A stretch of DNA of 64,000 bases from Vulgatibacter incomptus_A (GTDB lineage: Bacteria > Myxococcota > Myxococcia > Myxococcales > Vulgatibacteraceae). Made by a program: the position numbers and the translations under genes. Shown here piece by piece: positions 33,608 through 43,116 of this stretch. Under the pieces are notes generated by a model. It did not search any database. It worked only from the letters and a program-made list of their open reading frames with translations, and had not been told where the DNA came from. Positions within the stretch are counted from its first letter, which is position 1. Every line of letters begins with the position of its first letter. The stretch is from positions 1 to 64,000 of the forward strand of contig JBEBXK010000012.1 of NCBI GenBank assembly GCA_040391605.1, written 5' to 3'.

Positions 33608-34993
33608 ATGGACTTCGATCTACTCTCCGCCGCCAGCGACCTGATCGCCGCCGACTCGGTCTCCGCCAACGGCAACCTGCGCGCCGTGGAGGTGCTCGAG
33701 GGGGTGGCCCATCGGCTCGGCCTCGAGACCTACCGCCAGGAGGCCGAGGCCCTCGGCACCAGCCACGCCAACCTCATCGTCCACCCACGTGGCGCGCCGC
33801 CGAGGGATGGCTCGCTGCTCCTAGTAACACACACAGACACGGTGGGTTCTGGCCCGCTGGACCTCTGGACCAAGACGAATCCCTGGGTCCTGGCCCGGGA
33901 GGACGACACCCTCTACGGCCTGGGTGTCGCCGACGTGAAGCTCGACTCCCTCGCCAAGCTGCAGGCCCTGGCCACGGCGCCCGCGGAGGCCGCGGGGCGG
34001 GTCGCCTTCTGCGGCACCTTCGCCGAGGAGGTGGGCTGTCTCGGCGCCAAGCACTTCTTGAAACACGCCTCCTTCCGCCCGGCCTGGGTCTCCTGTGGCG
34101 AGCCCTCCGAGCTGCGGATCATCGACGCCCACAAGGGCTACCTGGTGGCCAACGTAGAGCTGGTGGATCCGGACGCCCCCGCCGCCAGCGCCAGGCGCCT
34201 GCGCCTCACCTTCGCGGGCAAGGCCGCCCATAGCTCCACGCCGCACCTCGGCACCAACGCCATCGATCGCGCCCTCGACTTCTGCGATCGCCACGGCGCG
34301 GCGATCGAATGGGCCGACGGCGGCGATCTCGCCAACAAGGTCCCGGCCCGCTGTGTGGTGGAGGTGGGGGCGCGCCCCGGCCTCGCCGACGCGGCCCGGG
34401 CAGAGGGCGTCACGGTGGAGGAGGTCGACGGCGCCGGCCGCTCCATCGCCCGCGCCCTCGAGATCGGCAGGCGGATCTCCGCGGAGCTCCGGGAGGCGGT
34501 GAAGAGCTCGCCGCCCCATGAGGATCTGCGCTTCGATCCCTCCACCGCGGTCTTCAACAACGGCGTGATCCACGCCGAGAGCAACCGCCTGGAGTTCACC
34601 TGCGACGCACGCCTGCTGCCGGGACACGATCCCGTGGCCCTCTTCGATCGCATCGACGCCCTGGGCGCCCGCCTCGCCGGCGAGCTCGGGATCGAGCTGC
34701 GGATCGATCGGGCCCGGGCCAACCCCGCCATGGCGCTCCCCGCCGAGTCGAAGCTCCGCGACGCCGCCATGGAGGCCTCCAAGTCCCTCGGCCTGAACCC
34801 GACACCCCAAGCAAAACCAACTAACACAGAAGGCGGCGTCTTCGTCTCGGCGGGGCTCGAGGCCATCGTCTTCGGCCCCGGGCGATCGACGGGCAACGCC
34901 CACACCGCCAACGAGTGGCAGAGCCTCTCACAGATCCATGAGGCCTCGCGCTGGTACTCCCAGCTCATCCGCAACCTCTGCCGCCCCACCTGA
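33608..34993 (+). CDS. M20-family metallo-deacylase (ArgE/DapE type)
   Basis: A 461-residue zinc peptidase-like amidohydrolase. Metal ligands are visible in LVTHTDT (His), GVADVKLDS (bridging Asp) and FAEEVGC (Glu pair), with HSS in the dimerisation domain (KAAHSSTPHLG) and the C-terminal TNTEGG and His in NAHTANEW. The substrate is probably an N-acyl amino acid; its neighbour, an AstA-like acyltransferase 19 bases downstream, suggests N-acyl-arginine or -ornithine. Two short runs of unusually AT-rich codons coincide with the HTDT and TNTEGG motifs (33820-33850 and 34803-34832). Related enzymes deacetylate ornithine, citrulline or succinyl-diaminopimelate. Confidence 0.85.
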   Translation: MDFDLLSAASDLIAADSVSANGNLRAVEVLEGVAHRLGLETYRQEAEALGTSHANLIVHPRGAPPRDGSLLLVTHTDTVGSGPLDLWTKTNPWVLAREDDTLYGLGVADVKLDSLAKLQALATAPAEAAGRVAFCGTFAEEVGCLGAKHFLKHASFRPAWVSCGEPSELRIIDAHKGYLVANVELVDPDAPAASARRLRLTFAGKAAHSSTPHLGTNAIDRALDFCDRHGAAIEWADGGDLANKVPARCVVEVGARPGLADAARAEGVTVEEVDGAGRSIARALEIGRRISAELREAVKSSPPHEDLRFDPSTAVFNNGVIHAESNRLEFTCDARLLPGHDPVALFDRIDALGARLAGELGIELRIDRARANPAMALPAESKLRDAAMEASKSLGLNPTPQAKPTNTEGGVFVSAGLEAIVFGPGRSTGNAHTANEWQSLSQIHEASRWYSQLIRNLCRPT

Positions 34994-35012
34994 ACCTTGC
35001 CTCGAGAAGGCC

Positions 35013-36041
35013 ATGCACCTGCTACGTGACGTCGCCCCCTCCGATCTCCCCGGACTCAAACGCCTCGCCGAGGTCCTGGACACGGTCAACCTCCCGAACG
35101 ACGAGGAGGCCCTGAAGTCGATCATCGAGACCTCCGTGCGCTCCTTCGGCGGTCGGATCCGCGAACCCCTGGAGCGGGAGTACCTCTTCGTCCTCGAAGA
35201 CACGCGCAGCGGCAGGCTCGTCGGCACCTCGATGGTCATCGCGCAACACGGTACCTTCGAGGCGCCCCACGTCTTCTTCGAGGTCTCGAAGCGTCAGGCC
35301 TACTCCCCCTCCGTCGATCGCCACTTCGAGCATACGGTGCTGTCGATCGCCAACCACTACGAGGGCCCCACCGAGATCGGCGGCCTGGTGGTGGACCCCG
35401 AGCTGCGCGGGCAGAACAAGCCGGGCAAGCAGCTCTCCTACGTGCGCTTCCTCTTCATCGGCATGCACCGCGGCTGGTTCCGCGACGAGGTGTTGGCGGA
35501 GCTGCTGCCGCCGCTGCTCCCCGACGGCAAGTCTCTGCTCTGGGAGGCCCTGGGCAAGAAGTTCACCGGCCTCACCTACTCCGAGGCGGATCGCCTCAGC
35601 CGGCAGAACAAGGACTTCATCAAGGACCTCTTCCCCCAATCCGACATCTACGCCACCCTCTTTCCCGATCGCGTGCAGAAGGTGATCGGCAAGGTCGGCC
35701 CCAACACCGAGGGGGTGAAGAAGATGCTCGAGCGGATCGGCTTCCGCTACGTGGAGCGAATCGATCCCTTCGACGGCGGCCCGCACTTCGAGGCCCGCAC
35801 CGGCGACGTCACCCTGATCCGCGACATGCGCCGCTGCAAGATCGTCGAGGACGAGCTCGTCCACGAGAACGATCACGCCTCCTTCCTCGTCGCGACCGAG
35901 CGCAAGGATCCCGCCAACCGCTTCCGCGCCGTGAAGACACAGGCCCGGGTCGAGGGCGATCGCATCTGCCTGCCGGGCTGGGCCCGTGACCTCCTCGGCG
36001 TCGCCTCCGGGGAAAAGGTCGCCCTCATCCCCTTCGAGTAG
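35013..36041 (+). CDS. Arginine N-succinyltransferase-like (AstA-type) acyltransferase
   Basis: A 342-residue protein of the AstA/AruG group, a GNAT-like fold. Segments seen are LRDVAPSDLPGLKRLA, LFVLEDTRSGRLVGTSMV, GPTEIGGLVVDPELRGQ, GKQLSYVRFLFI and LPDGKSLLWEALGKKFTGLTY, with FPDRVQKVIGKVG later. AstA proteins succinylate arginine in the AST catabolic pathway. Here no astB, astC, astD or astE is seen; instead the gene follows an M20 deacylase and lies 4.1 kb from argB, so a biosynthetic role is possible. GAGAAGG lies just before the ATG at 35013. Confidence 0.82.
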   Translation: MHLLRDVAPSDLPGLKRLAEVLDTVNLPNDEEALKSIIETSVRSFGGRIREPLEREYLFVLEDTRSGRLVGTSMVIAQHGTFEAPHVFFEVSKRQAYSPSVDRHFEHTVLSIANHYEGPTEIGGLVVDPELRGQNKPGKQLSYVRFLFIGMHRGWFRDEVLAELLPPLLPDGKSLLWEALGKKFTGLTYSEADRLSRQNKDFIKDLFPQSDIYATLFPDRVQKVIGKVGPNTEGVKKMLERIGFRYVERIDPFDGGPHFEARTGDVTLIRDMRRCKIVEDELVHENDHASFLVATERKDPANRFRAVKTQARVEGDRICLPGWARDLLGVASGEKVALIPFE

Positions 36042-36245
36042 GGCACGCCCCCCGGACGTCGTGAAGCAGGCTGGCGCCGGCTTCGATCGGATGAGCCTCG
36101 CGATCGCGTCCCGGCCGGCCTTGCGCCGACCCCCTCCAACATGCTGGATCCTCGCGCGTCGCGGAGGCGGTGACACTTTCTCACCGCTGCGGTGTCTCTT
36201 GGGTCCATGCGGCGCGGCTGGCGGGCTCGCGTCGGGAGGAGCAGC

Positions 36246-36728
36246 TTGGCGATCGATCTGGAGGGGCTCTACGAACGCTACGGGCCCATGGTGCTGCGCC
36301 GATGCCGCTCGCTCCTGCGGGACGACGAGGCTGCCCTCGACGCGATGCAAGACGTCTTCGTCCTCTTGCTCCGAAAGGAGGAGCGCCTGGAGGTGGACGC
36401 GCCGGCGTCGCTGCTGCTGCGGATGGCGACGAACGTCTGCCTGAACCGGCTGCGGACCAACCGGCGCAGGCCGGAGGATCGCGACGAGGAGCGGCTGCAT
36501 CGGATCGCCGCGGACGACCGCCTCGAGTCACGCTCGCTGGCGGGCGCGCTCCTCGATCGGATCTTCGGCCGGGAGCCGGAGTCCACCAAGACGATGGCGG
36601 TGATGCACCTGGTGGATGGGATGACCCTGCAGGAGGTCGCCGACGAGGTCGGCCTCTCGGTCTCGGGCGTACGAAAGCGGCTGCGCACGCTGAAGGCGAA
36701 CGTCGCGGCGATGGAGGAGAAGCGATGA
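36246..36728 (+). CDS. ECF-type RNA polymerase sigma factor
   Basis: A 160-residue sigma-70 family protein. The sigma2 region is LYERYGPMVLRRCRSLLRDD ... DAMQDVFVLLLRK, and sigma4 is MTLQEVADEVGLSVSGVRKRL with a helix-turn-helix. GGGAGGAG lies 5 nt before TTG 36246, my chosen start; the frame is open upstream. The TGA overlaps the next ATG, so it is coupled to the ActD-like membrane protein, the expected partner anti-sigma factor. The direct target promoters are unknown. Confidence 0.9.
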   Translation: MAIDLEGLYERYGPMVLRRCRSLLRDDEAALDAMQDVFVLLLRKEERLEVDAPASLLLRMATNVCLNRLRTNRRRPEDRDEERLHRIAADDRLESRSLAGALLDRIFGREPESTKTMAVMHLVDGMTLQEVADEVGLSVSGVRKRLRTLKANVAAMEEKR

Positions 36729-37504
36729 TGGAGACCCGCGTACCCGACTGGCTCCTCGAGCGACTGGCTCAAGGCGAGCTCCCCGACGCCGAGGCGGCCC
36801 GCGTCCGTGGACGCCTGGACACCGAGGCGGATGGCCCTGCCAGACTCGATGCCCTCATTCGAGCGAATGAGGCGATCCTGGCGGACCACCCCGCCGCCCT
36901 GATGGGCGCCTCGATCCGCGCGCGCCTCCGCTTGCGCGACGGGAGAGAGGCGAGACGCCGGCCGCTGGTCTGGGCCGTCGCGGCGGCGAGCCCCATCGCC
37001 GCGGCGGTGGCGCTCCTCCTGCTCATCCCCGCTGATCCCCCGGCGACCGGCGAGGCTCCCCTCGACGAGATCCGCCTCAAGGGGATGGAGCCTGGCCTCC
37101 AGATCCACCGGAGCCGCAGCGGGGAAGCCGAGGTGCTGCCGCCCGGCGCCGAGGTGCGCGCCCACGATCTGATCCAGCTCAGCTATACCGCGGCGGGGCG
37201 GCCCTATGGCGCCATCGTCTCCATCGACGGCGGCGGCGCAGTCACCCTCCACCATCCCGCAGCCGGCGGCAGCGCGGCGACCCTCTCCGCTGGAGGGGCG
37301 GTGCCGCTCCCCCGCGCCTACGAGCTGGACGACGCGCCGCGCTTCGAGCGCTTCATCCTCATCACCTCCTCGGCGCCCTTCGCGGTGGAGACGGCCCTCG
37401 CCGCCGCCCGCTCGCTCGCCGCCGACCCGGCCGCCGATCGGGAGCCACTCCAGCTCCCCGAAGAGCTCGAGCAGACCTCGATCCTCGTAAGGAAGACGCC
37501 ATGA
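36725..37504 (+). CDS. ActD-like membrane protein, probable anti-sigma factor
   Basis: A 259-residue protein. The N-terminal cytosolic part (VPDWLLERLAQGELPDAEAARVRGRLD) resembles the zinc-less anti-sigma N-terminus of proteins annotated ActD-like in myxobacteria. One transmembrane helix (VWAVAAASPIAAAVALLLLIP) lies near residue 82-102. The periplasmic part, about 150 residues, looks like DUF4384: VLPPGAEVRAHDLIQLSY, ... GAIVSIDGGG, ... FERFILITSSAPFAVET. Both ends overlap their neighbours (ATGA). Sigma binding is inferred from operon position. Confidence 0.72.
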   Translation: MMETRVPDWLLERLAQGELPDAEAARVRGRLDTEADGPARLDALIRANEAILADHPAALMGASIRARLRLRDGREARRRPLVWAVAAASPIAAAVALLLLIPADPPATGEAPLDEIRLKGMEPGLQIHRSRSGEAEVLPPGAEVRAHDLIQLSYTAAGRPYGAIVSIDGGGAVTLHHPAAGGSAATLSAGGAVPLPRAYELDDAPRFERFILITSSAPFAVETALAAARSLAADPAADREPLQLPEELEQTSILVRKTP

Positions 37505-40134
37505 CGCAGGACCTGTACCCAGCCTCCCGGCGCTCCGCTCCGGCACGGCTTGACCACACGACGTCTTCTGCCTTCGCTCCGGCCCAGACGAGACGATCGC
37601 CCTCGGCTCGGAAGGAGACGAGACGGCCGATGTCCGGCTCGTCTCTCGACGCGAGGCGCCTGGTCACGGGTCTCGCGATCCTCGGCGCGCTCCTCGTCGC
37701 CCTGCCTGCCGAAGCCGCCGCCGCGCCGACCCGGAGGTTCAGCCTGGTAGCCGGCGCCAACGACGGCGGCGAAGGGAGGCTGCGGCTGCGCTACGCGGGC
37801 ACCGACGCCGCCGCCATGGCAGCGGTCTTCGGCGAGCTCGGCGGCGTGGCGGCTTCGGATCAGCTGCTGCTCCTGGACCCCGATCGCGCCTCGCTCCAGC
37901 ACGGCCTCACCTCGATGCGCCACCGCCTCGAGGCGGCCCGCGACGTCGGCGAGCGGGTGGAGCTCTTCTTCTACTACTCCGGCCACTCCGACGAGGAGGG
38001 CCTCCTCCTGGGCCGCGAGCGCTTCGGCTACGACGAGCTCCGACACGCCCTCGACGAGCTGCCGGCGGAGGTGCGGGTGGCGATCCTCGACTCCTGTGCG
38101 TCAGGAGCATTCACCAGGCGTAAGGGAGGCGTGGCGCGCCCCGCCTTCCTCGTGGACACCTCCACCTCGGTGAAGGGCCACGCCTTCCTCACCGCGAGCT
38201 CCGCCGACGAGGCCGCCCAGGAATCCGATCGGATCGGCGCCTCCTTCTTCACCCACCACCTGGTCTCCGGGCTCCGCGGGGCCGCCGACACCTCCGGGAG
38301 CGGCAAGGTCACCTTGAACGAGGCATACGCCTACGCCTTCCGCGAGACCCTCTCCCACACCGAGCGCACCCAGGCGGGAGCCCAGCACCCCGCCTACGAG
38401 ATGCAGCTCGTCGGCTCGGGCGATCTGGTGATGACGGATCTGCGGGCCACCTCCGCCGGGCTGATCCTGGACGACTCGCTGGCGGGTAAGGTTTTCGTCC
38501 GGGACGCCTCGGGGCGGCTGGTGGTGGAGCTGCGCAAGCACGCCGACATGCCGGTGGAGCTCGGCCTGGCGCCGGGGGAGTACGAGCTCACCGTCGACCA
38601 CGGAGCCTCGCTCTACGCCGCCCGGATCACCCTCTCCGAGGGCAGGCGCGAGACCCTCCACCGCGCCAGCTTTCAGCCTGTGTCCAGAGAGGCCACCATG
38701 AGTCGAGGCGCCGGGCCGGCGCCGGAGGACGAGACGGAGCTCGTCCCCTTCAGCTTCATGATCCTGCCGGGCCTCGACGGCGCCAGGGCCTCCCGCCGCA
38801 CGACCACCCGCTTCGGCCTCAGCCTCCTCGCCGGCCGCACCACGAAGCTGGACGGCGCGCAGCTCAGCCTCGGCCTCAACCTGGTCGACGAAGAGATGAA
38901 CGGGGCCCAGCTCGCCTACATCGCCAACTCGGTGGGTGGCGACGCCAGCGGCACGCAGCTCTCCGTCGGCGCCAACTCCGTGGGCGGTTCGATGGAGGGC
39001 TATCAGGGCGCCGTCGGCGCGAACGTCGTCGAGAACGGCATCAACGGCGTCCAGGCTTCGGTGGGGGCCAACTGGGCAGGCAAAGACCTGGTCGGCGCCC
39101 AGCTCGCTGTGGGGCTCAACCACCTCGGCGGCTCCGGCGAAGGTCTCCAGGTGGCGGTCGGGGCCAACATCGTCCAGAGCTCCTTCAACGGCGCACAGCT
39201 CGGGGTGGGGATCAACTACGTCGGCGCCTCCGCCGAGGGGCTCCAGATGACGATCGGGGCCAACGCTGTCCAGGGCTCCTTCAGCGGCGCGCAGCTCGCG
39301 GCTGGCGTCAACATCGCCGCCGGCGCCAGCGACGGTCTCCAGGCGGCGGTCGGCGCCAACATCGTCGGGGGCGACTTCGAGGGCGTGCAATTCGCGGCCG
39401 GTGCCAGCGTGGTCGGCAACGACATGAGGGGCTGGCAAGCGGCTACCGGCGCCGCCTTCACACCGGGGCTGATGAGCGGCCTGCAGACGGCGGCCGTCGG
39501 CTACGCCGGCAGGGTGGACGGGCTGCAGGCGTCGCTGATCAACCTGGGCGGCGCGGTAGACGGCGCGCAGATCGGCCTGGTGAACGTGTCCGGGCGGGTG
39601 GACGGCGCCCAGATCGGCCTCCTCAACTTCGCGGACGACGCCGACGCGCAGATCGGCCTCCTCAGCCTCAGCCGAAAGGGCAGGATCCGCCTGGAGTTCT
39701 CCGGCAACGACGTCAACGCGGCGAACGTCGGCGTCCTCCTGGGGGCGCGCCACACCTACGGGATCCTCACGGCGGGGATCTCGCCCAAGCTCGACAAGCC
39801 GCAGACGAGGTGGACCACTGGCATCGGCCTGGGGACCCACTTCGCCCTGGACACCTCGTGGATCGACTTCCTCGACGTCGACCTCACCGTCCACAACGTC
39901 CACGACGGCAGCCCGTGGCGGACGGGCCCCGACATGCTCAACGTCCTGCGGATCGGCGCGGGCTTTCGACTCGCCGAGCACTTCGCCCTGGTGGTGGGTC
40001 CCACCCTCAACGCCTACATCGATTGGGACGGCGACGAGCGCTCCGACCTCGGCCTCCTCGACGGCTGGCAGACCAAAGCCGGTGGCGCGTGGTTCAAATT
40101 CTGGCCGGGCGTCTTCGCCGGCATCCAGATCTGA
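37501..40134 (+). CDS. Exported caspase-like protease fused to a long surface-repeat region and a barrel-like tail
   Basis: An 877-residue protein. A 50-residue disordered leader is followed by a hydrophobic signal segment (LVTGLAILGALLVALP). The C14 caspase-like domain spans about residues 78-300, with catalytic His162 (YYSGHSDEEG) and Cys199 (LDSCASGAF). A linker with a PEGA-like strand region leads to about 15 imperfect 20-residue repeats (units such as NGAQLGVGINYVG, DGLQAAVGANIVG, VDGAQIGLVNV) that resemble LA_2272-type surface repeats. The last 150 residues look like outer-membrane beta strands. GGA spaced 8 nt before ATG 37501 supports this start; Met44 is an alternative. It is coupled to the sigma/ActD-like genes. 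Confidence 0.8.
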   Translation: MTQDLYPASRRSAPARLDHTTSSAFAPAQTRRSPSARKETRRPMSGSSLDARRLVTGLAILGALLVALPAEAAAAPTRRFSLVAGANDGGEGRLRLRYAGTDAAAMAAVFGELGGVAASDQLLLLDPDRASLQHGLTSMRHRLEAARDVGERVELFFYYSGHSDEEGLLLGRERFGYDELRHALDELPAEVRVAILDSCASGAFTRRKGGVARPAFLVDTSTSVKGHAFLTASSADEAAQESDRIGASFFTHHLVSGLRGAADTSGSGKVTLNEAYAYAFRETLSHTERTQAGAQHPAYEMQLVGSGDLVMTDLRATSAGLILDDSLAGKVFVRDASGRLVVELRKHADMPVELGLAPGEYELTVDHGASLYAARITLSEGRRETLHRASFQPVSREATMSRGAGPAPEDETELVPFSFMILPGLDGARASRRTTTRFGLSLLAGRTTKLDGAQLSLGLNLVDEEMNGAQLAYIANSVGGDASGTQLSVGANSVGGSMEGYQGAVGANVVENGINGVQASVGANWAGKDLVGAQLAVGLNHLGGSGEGLQVAVGANIVQSSFNGAQLGVGINYVGASAEGLQMTIGANAVQGSFSGAQLAAGVNIAAGASDGLQAAVGANIVGGDFEGVQFAAGASVVGNDMRGWQAATGAAFTPGLMSGLQTAAVGYAGRVDGLQASLINLGGAVDGAQIGLVNVSGRVDGAQIGLLNFADDADAQIGLLSLSRKGRIRLEFSGNDVNAANVGVLLGARHTYGILTAGISPKLDKPQTRWTTGIGLGTHFALDTSWIDFLDVDLTVHNVHDGSPWRTGPDMLNVLRIGAGFRLAEHFALVVGPTLNAYIDWDGDERSDLGLLDGWQTKAGGAWFKFWPGVFAGIQI

Positions 40135-40137
40135 CGA

Positions 40138-40974
40138 CTAGGCTGCGCGAAAGACGGTGCCGGAGGAGCCCGGCTCGGAGGCCTCGGCGAGGAGCTCCCC
40201 CGGGCCGGCGCCGCAGATGTGCACGGCGTCGATACCGGAGGCGATGCCGCCCAAGGCGTCCTGCACCTTGGGGATCATGCCGCCGCTGATGATCCCGCTC
40301 TCGATGAGTCGTTCGACCTCCTCGGGATCGAGGCGAGGGATCCGCGTGGAAGGATCCTTCGGATCGGCCAGGACGCCGGGGACGCCTGCGACGAGCAGCA
40401 GCTTGGCGGCATGCAGCGCCGCCGCTACCTTGGTGGCGATGGTGTCGGCGTTGATGTTGTAGACGTTGCCGCTGGAGTCTCCCGCGATCGACGCGATGGC
40501 CGGGACGTAGGACGCGGCGGCGAGGGCCTCGAGGAGGCCCGTGTCGATGCCGACCACGTCGCCGACGAGGCCGAGATCCACCGGCTCGGCGGGGCCGCCC
40601 TTGATCAGCCGGGGCGGCCGGCGCACCGCGTCGACCAGCCCCGCCGACACCCCATGCAGCCCTACCACCCGCAGCCCTTCGGCCCGAAGCTGTGCTGTGA
40701 GGTCGACGTTCACCTCTCCCGCCAGCGCCTGCTTCATCACCTGGAGGATCGGCTCGTCCGTGACCCTGCGCCCCGCGATCTGCGTGGGCGTGAGCCCCAG
40801 CCGCTGGGTGAGCGCCGTGGCCTGCGGCCCCCCGCCGTGGACGATGGCGACCTTGATCCCCGCCTCGAGGAACGCGCCGAGGCCCTGGGCCACGGCGGCG
40901 AGCTTGCCGGGCAGCACCAGCTCGCCGCCGATCTTCACCACGAACCACCGCCCTCGATGCTGAGAGAGGCTCAT
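40138..40974 (-). CDS. argB: Acetylglutamate kinase
   Basis: Second enzyme of arginine biosynthesis, phosphorylating N-acetylglutamate. The amino-acid-kinase fold shows VVKIGGELV, AIVHGGGPQ, LHGVSAGLVDAV, YNINADTIATKVA, and IISGGMIPKVQDAL, GIDAVHICGAG near the end. Length is 278 residues. It follows argC on the same strand after 31 bases and ends 3 bases from the convergent caspase gene. It is a normal enzyme with no visible anomaly. Confidence 0.96.
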   Translation of the reverse strand: MSLSQHRGRWFVVKIGGELVLPGKLAAVAQGLGAFLEAGIKVAIVHGGGPQATALTQRLGLTPTQIAGRRVTDEPILQVMKQALAGEVNVDLTAQLRAEGLRVVGLHGVSAGLVDAVRRPPRLIKGGPAEPVDLGLVGDVVGIDTGLLEALAAASYVPAIASIAGDSSGNVYNINADTIATKVAAALHAAKLLLVAGVPGVLADPKDPSTRIPRLDPEEVERLIESGIISGGMIPKVQDALGGIASGIDAVHICGAGPGELLAEASEPGSSGTVFRAA

Positions 40975-41005
40975 CGTCTTGCTCCTTCTTCTCGCATGCC
41001 GACGC

Positions 41006-42058
<1,053 letters not shown>

Positions 42059-42505
42059 CTCTTCGCCTTTCGAACGCGAAATCGCGGCGCCAGCCCCTCC
42101 TTCGCCTGCGATGGCGGGAGGGCTTCGATTCAGCCGCCGCGCCCCCGGCCAACTCCGGGGACGGCGGGCGGCGCCGCGAGAGCCAGGCGCGGAATCTAAC
42201 CGACTCCGAGTCGGCGCGCTGGCCGGAGTTGGCCCGGGCGCCACACCTGCCAATCTCGGCGCTCTCGGTGGCGCCCCCCTCGAGCCGGCGCCAACAGGCG
42301 ACGAGCCCCCGCTACGCCTGCGAAGGCGCTCTTGGCCTTCGCCCGTCGCCCCTCGGATTCTCGGCTGAAGCGCGTCCTGGATCCGCCGGATGGCAGGAGG
42401 GCTCCCGCCTCCATCCACTCTTGGACATTTGGACAATTATAAACTAGGTAGGGCCAGCAGCTCTCAGCAACGAGCGATCCCCATCGAGGATCGCGGAGAA
42501 CCTCC
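42059..42505. other. argC upstream region with nested inverted repeats
   Basis: A 447-base gap between divergent genes. GGCCAACTCCGG at 42147-42158 and CCGGAGTTGGCC at 42223-42234 are perfect 12-bp complements, and inside them CCGACT-CCG-AGTCGG (42200-42214) is a smaller hairpin. Looser complementarity extends outward toward 42095 and 42330. An AT-rich patch lies near 42421-42445. No gene is apparent. Whether this is an RNA leader, an operator or an old inverted insertion is unknown. Confidence 0.6.
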
Positions 42506-43021
42506 ATGCGCAGAATCCTTATCGTCCTCGCAGTCCTCCTCGCCCTCCCCGCGACGGCTTCGGCGAACTCGGTCCTCTCGCCCGGCGAGCTGAGCATCGG
42601 CGCCGAGTTCTTCCCGGAGCGCGGCTTCTCGAAGGTCTCGGAGTCGGCGGGCCTGGTGGCCCGCTACGCCCTCTCCTCGGATCTGGCGCTCCTCGGGACC
42701 TTCGGCCTCATGCATCGCATCCAGGACGGCCGCGATCCGCCGACCTTCTACGCCATCGGGGGCGGCGCGCAGTACCAGGCGATCTCCAGCAAGCTCGCCT
42801 CCGTCTTCCTCCGCGGCGGCGTGCAGTTCATCCCTCGGGCGGGCCGGGAAGGCCAGGTCCTGGGCGTCCGCCTCTACGCAGGCCCCGGCGTGGAGGCGCG
42901 ACTCACCGAGGCGTTCTCGCTGCAGTTCATGTTCTCGATGCTCGACCTGCAGATCGGCGGTGTCAGCACCGACTTCGACCTCGGCCTCCTCCCCGCGATC
43001 GGCGGCTATCTCTACTTCTGA
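42506..43021 (+). CDS. Probable outer-membrane beta-barrel protein
   Basis: A 171-residue protein with a clean signal peptide (MRRILIVLAVLLALPATASA). The mature part has alternating amphipathic strands with turns of Gly, Asp and Asn (ARYALSSDLALLGTFGLMH, GVRLYAGPGVEARLTEAF) and ends in the aromatic GGYLYF, as expected of an 8-stranded barrel. No specific family is recognised. GGAGAACCTCC lies just before the ATG. It is monocistronic, and the last residue is Phe, the signal used by the BAM machinery. Confidence 0.75.
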   Translation: MRRILIVLAVLLALPATASANSVLSPGELSIGAEFFPERGFSKVSESAGLVARYALSSDLALLGTFGLMHRIQDGRDPPTFYAIGGGAQYQAISSKLASVFLRGGVQFIPRAGREGQVLGVRLYAGPGVEARLTEAFSLQFMFSMLDLQIGGVSTDFDLGLLPAIGGYLYF

Positions 43022-43116
43022 TAGCTGATCACGGCCCGGCACGTGGCGTCGCGGAATCAGACGTCACGTGCGGGCGGGCGCCACCGAACACGCTTCACTT
43101 AGAGAAGCGTCTCAGC

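Noticed and set aside
36130..36245. An autoregulated ECF promoter before the sigma gene
   Set aside because: I could not identify a convincing -35/-10 pair; GGTGACACTTTC is suggestive only.
38101..39981. A 626-codon open frame opposite the caspase-repeat gene
   Set aside because: It is the antisense of a repeated GC-rich coding region; its product lacks recognisable domains, whereas the plus strand has a clear caspase and export signal.
42421..42445. A promoter for the beta-barrel gene (TTGGAC ... TATAAA)
   Set aside because: The spacing between candidate elements is about 11 bases, too short for sigma-70, so I did not annotate it.
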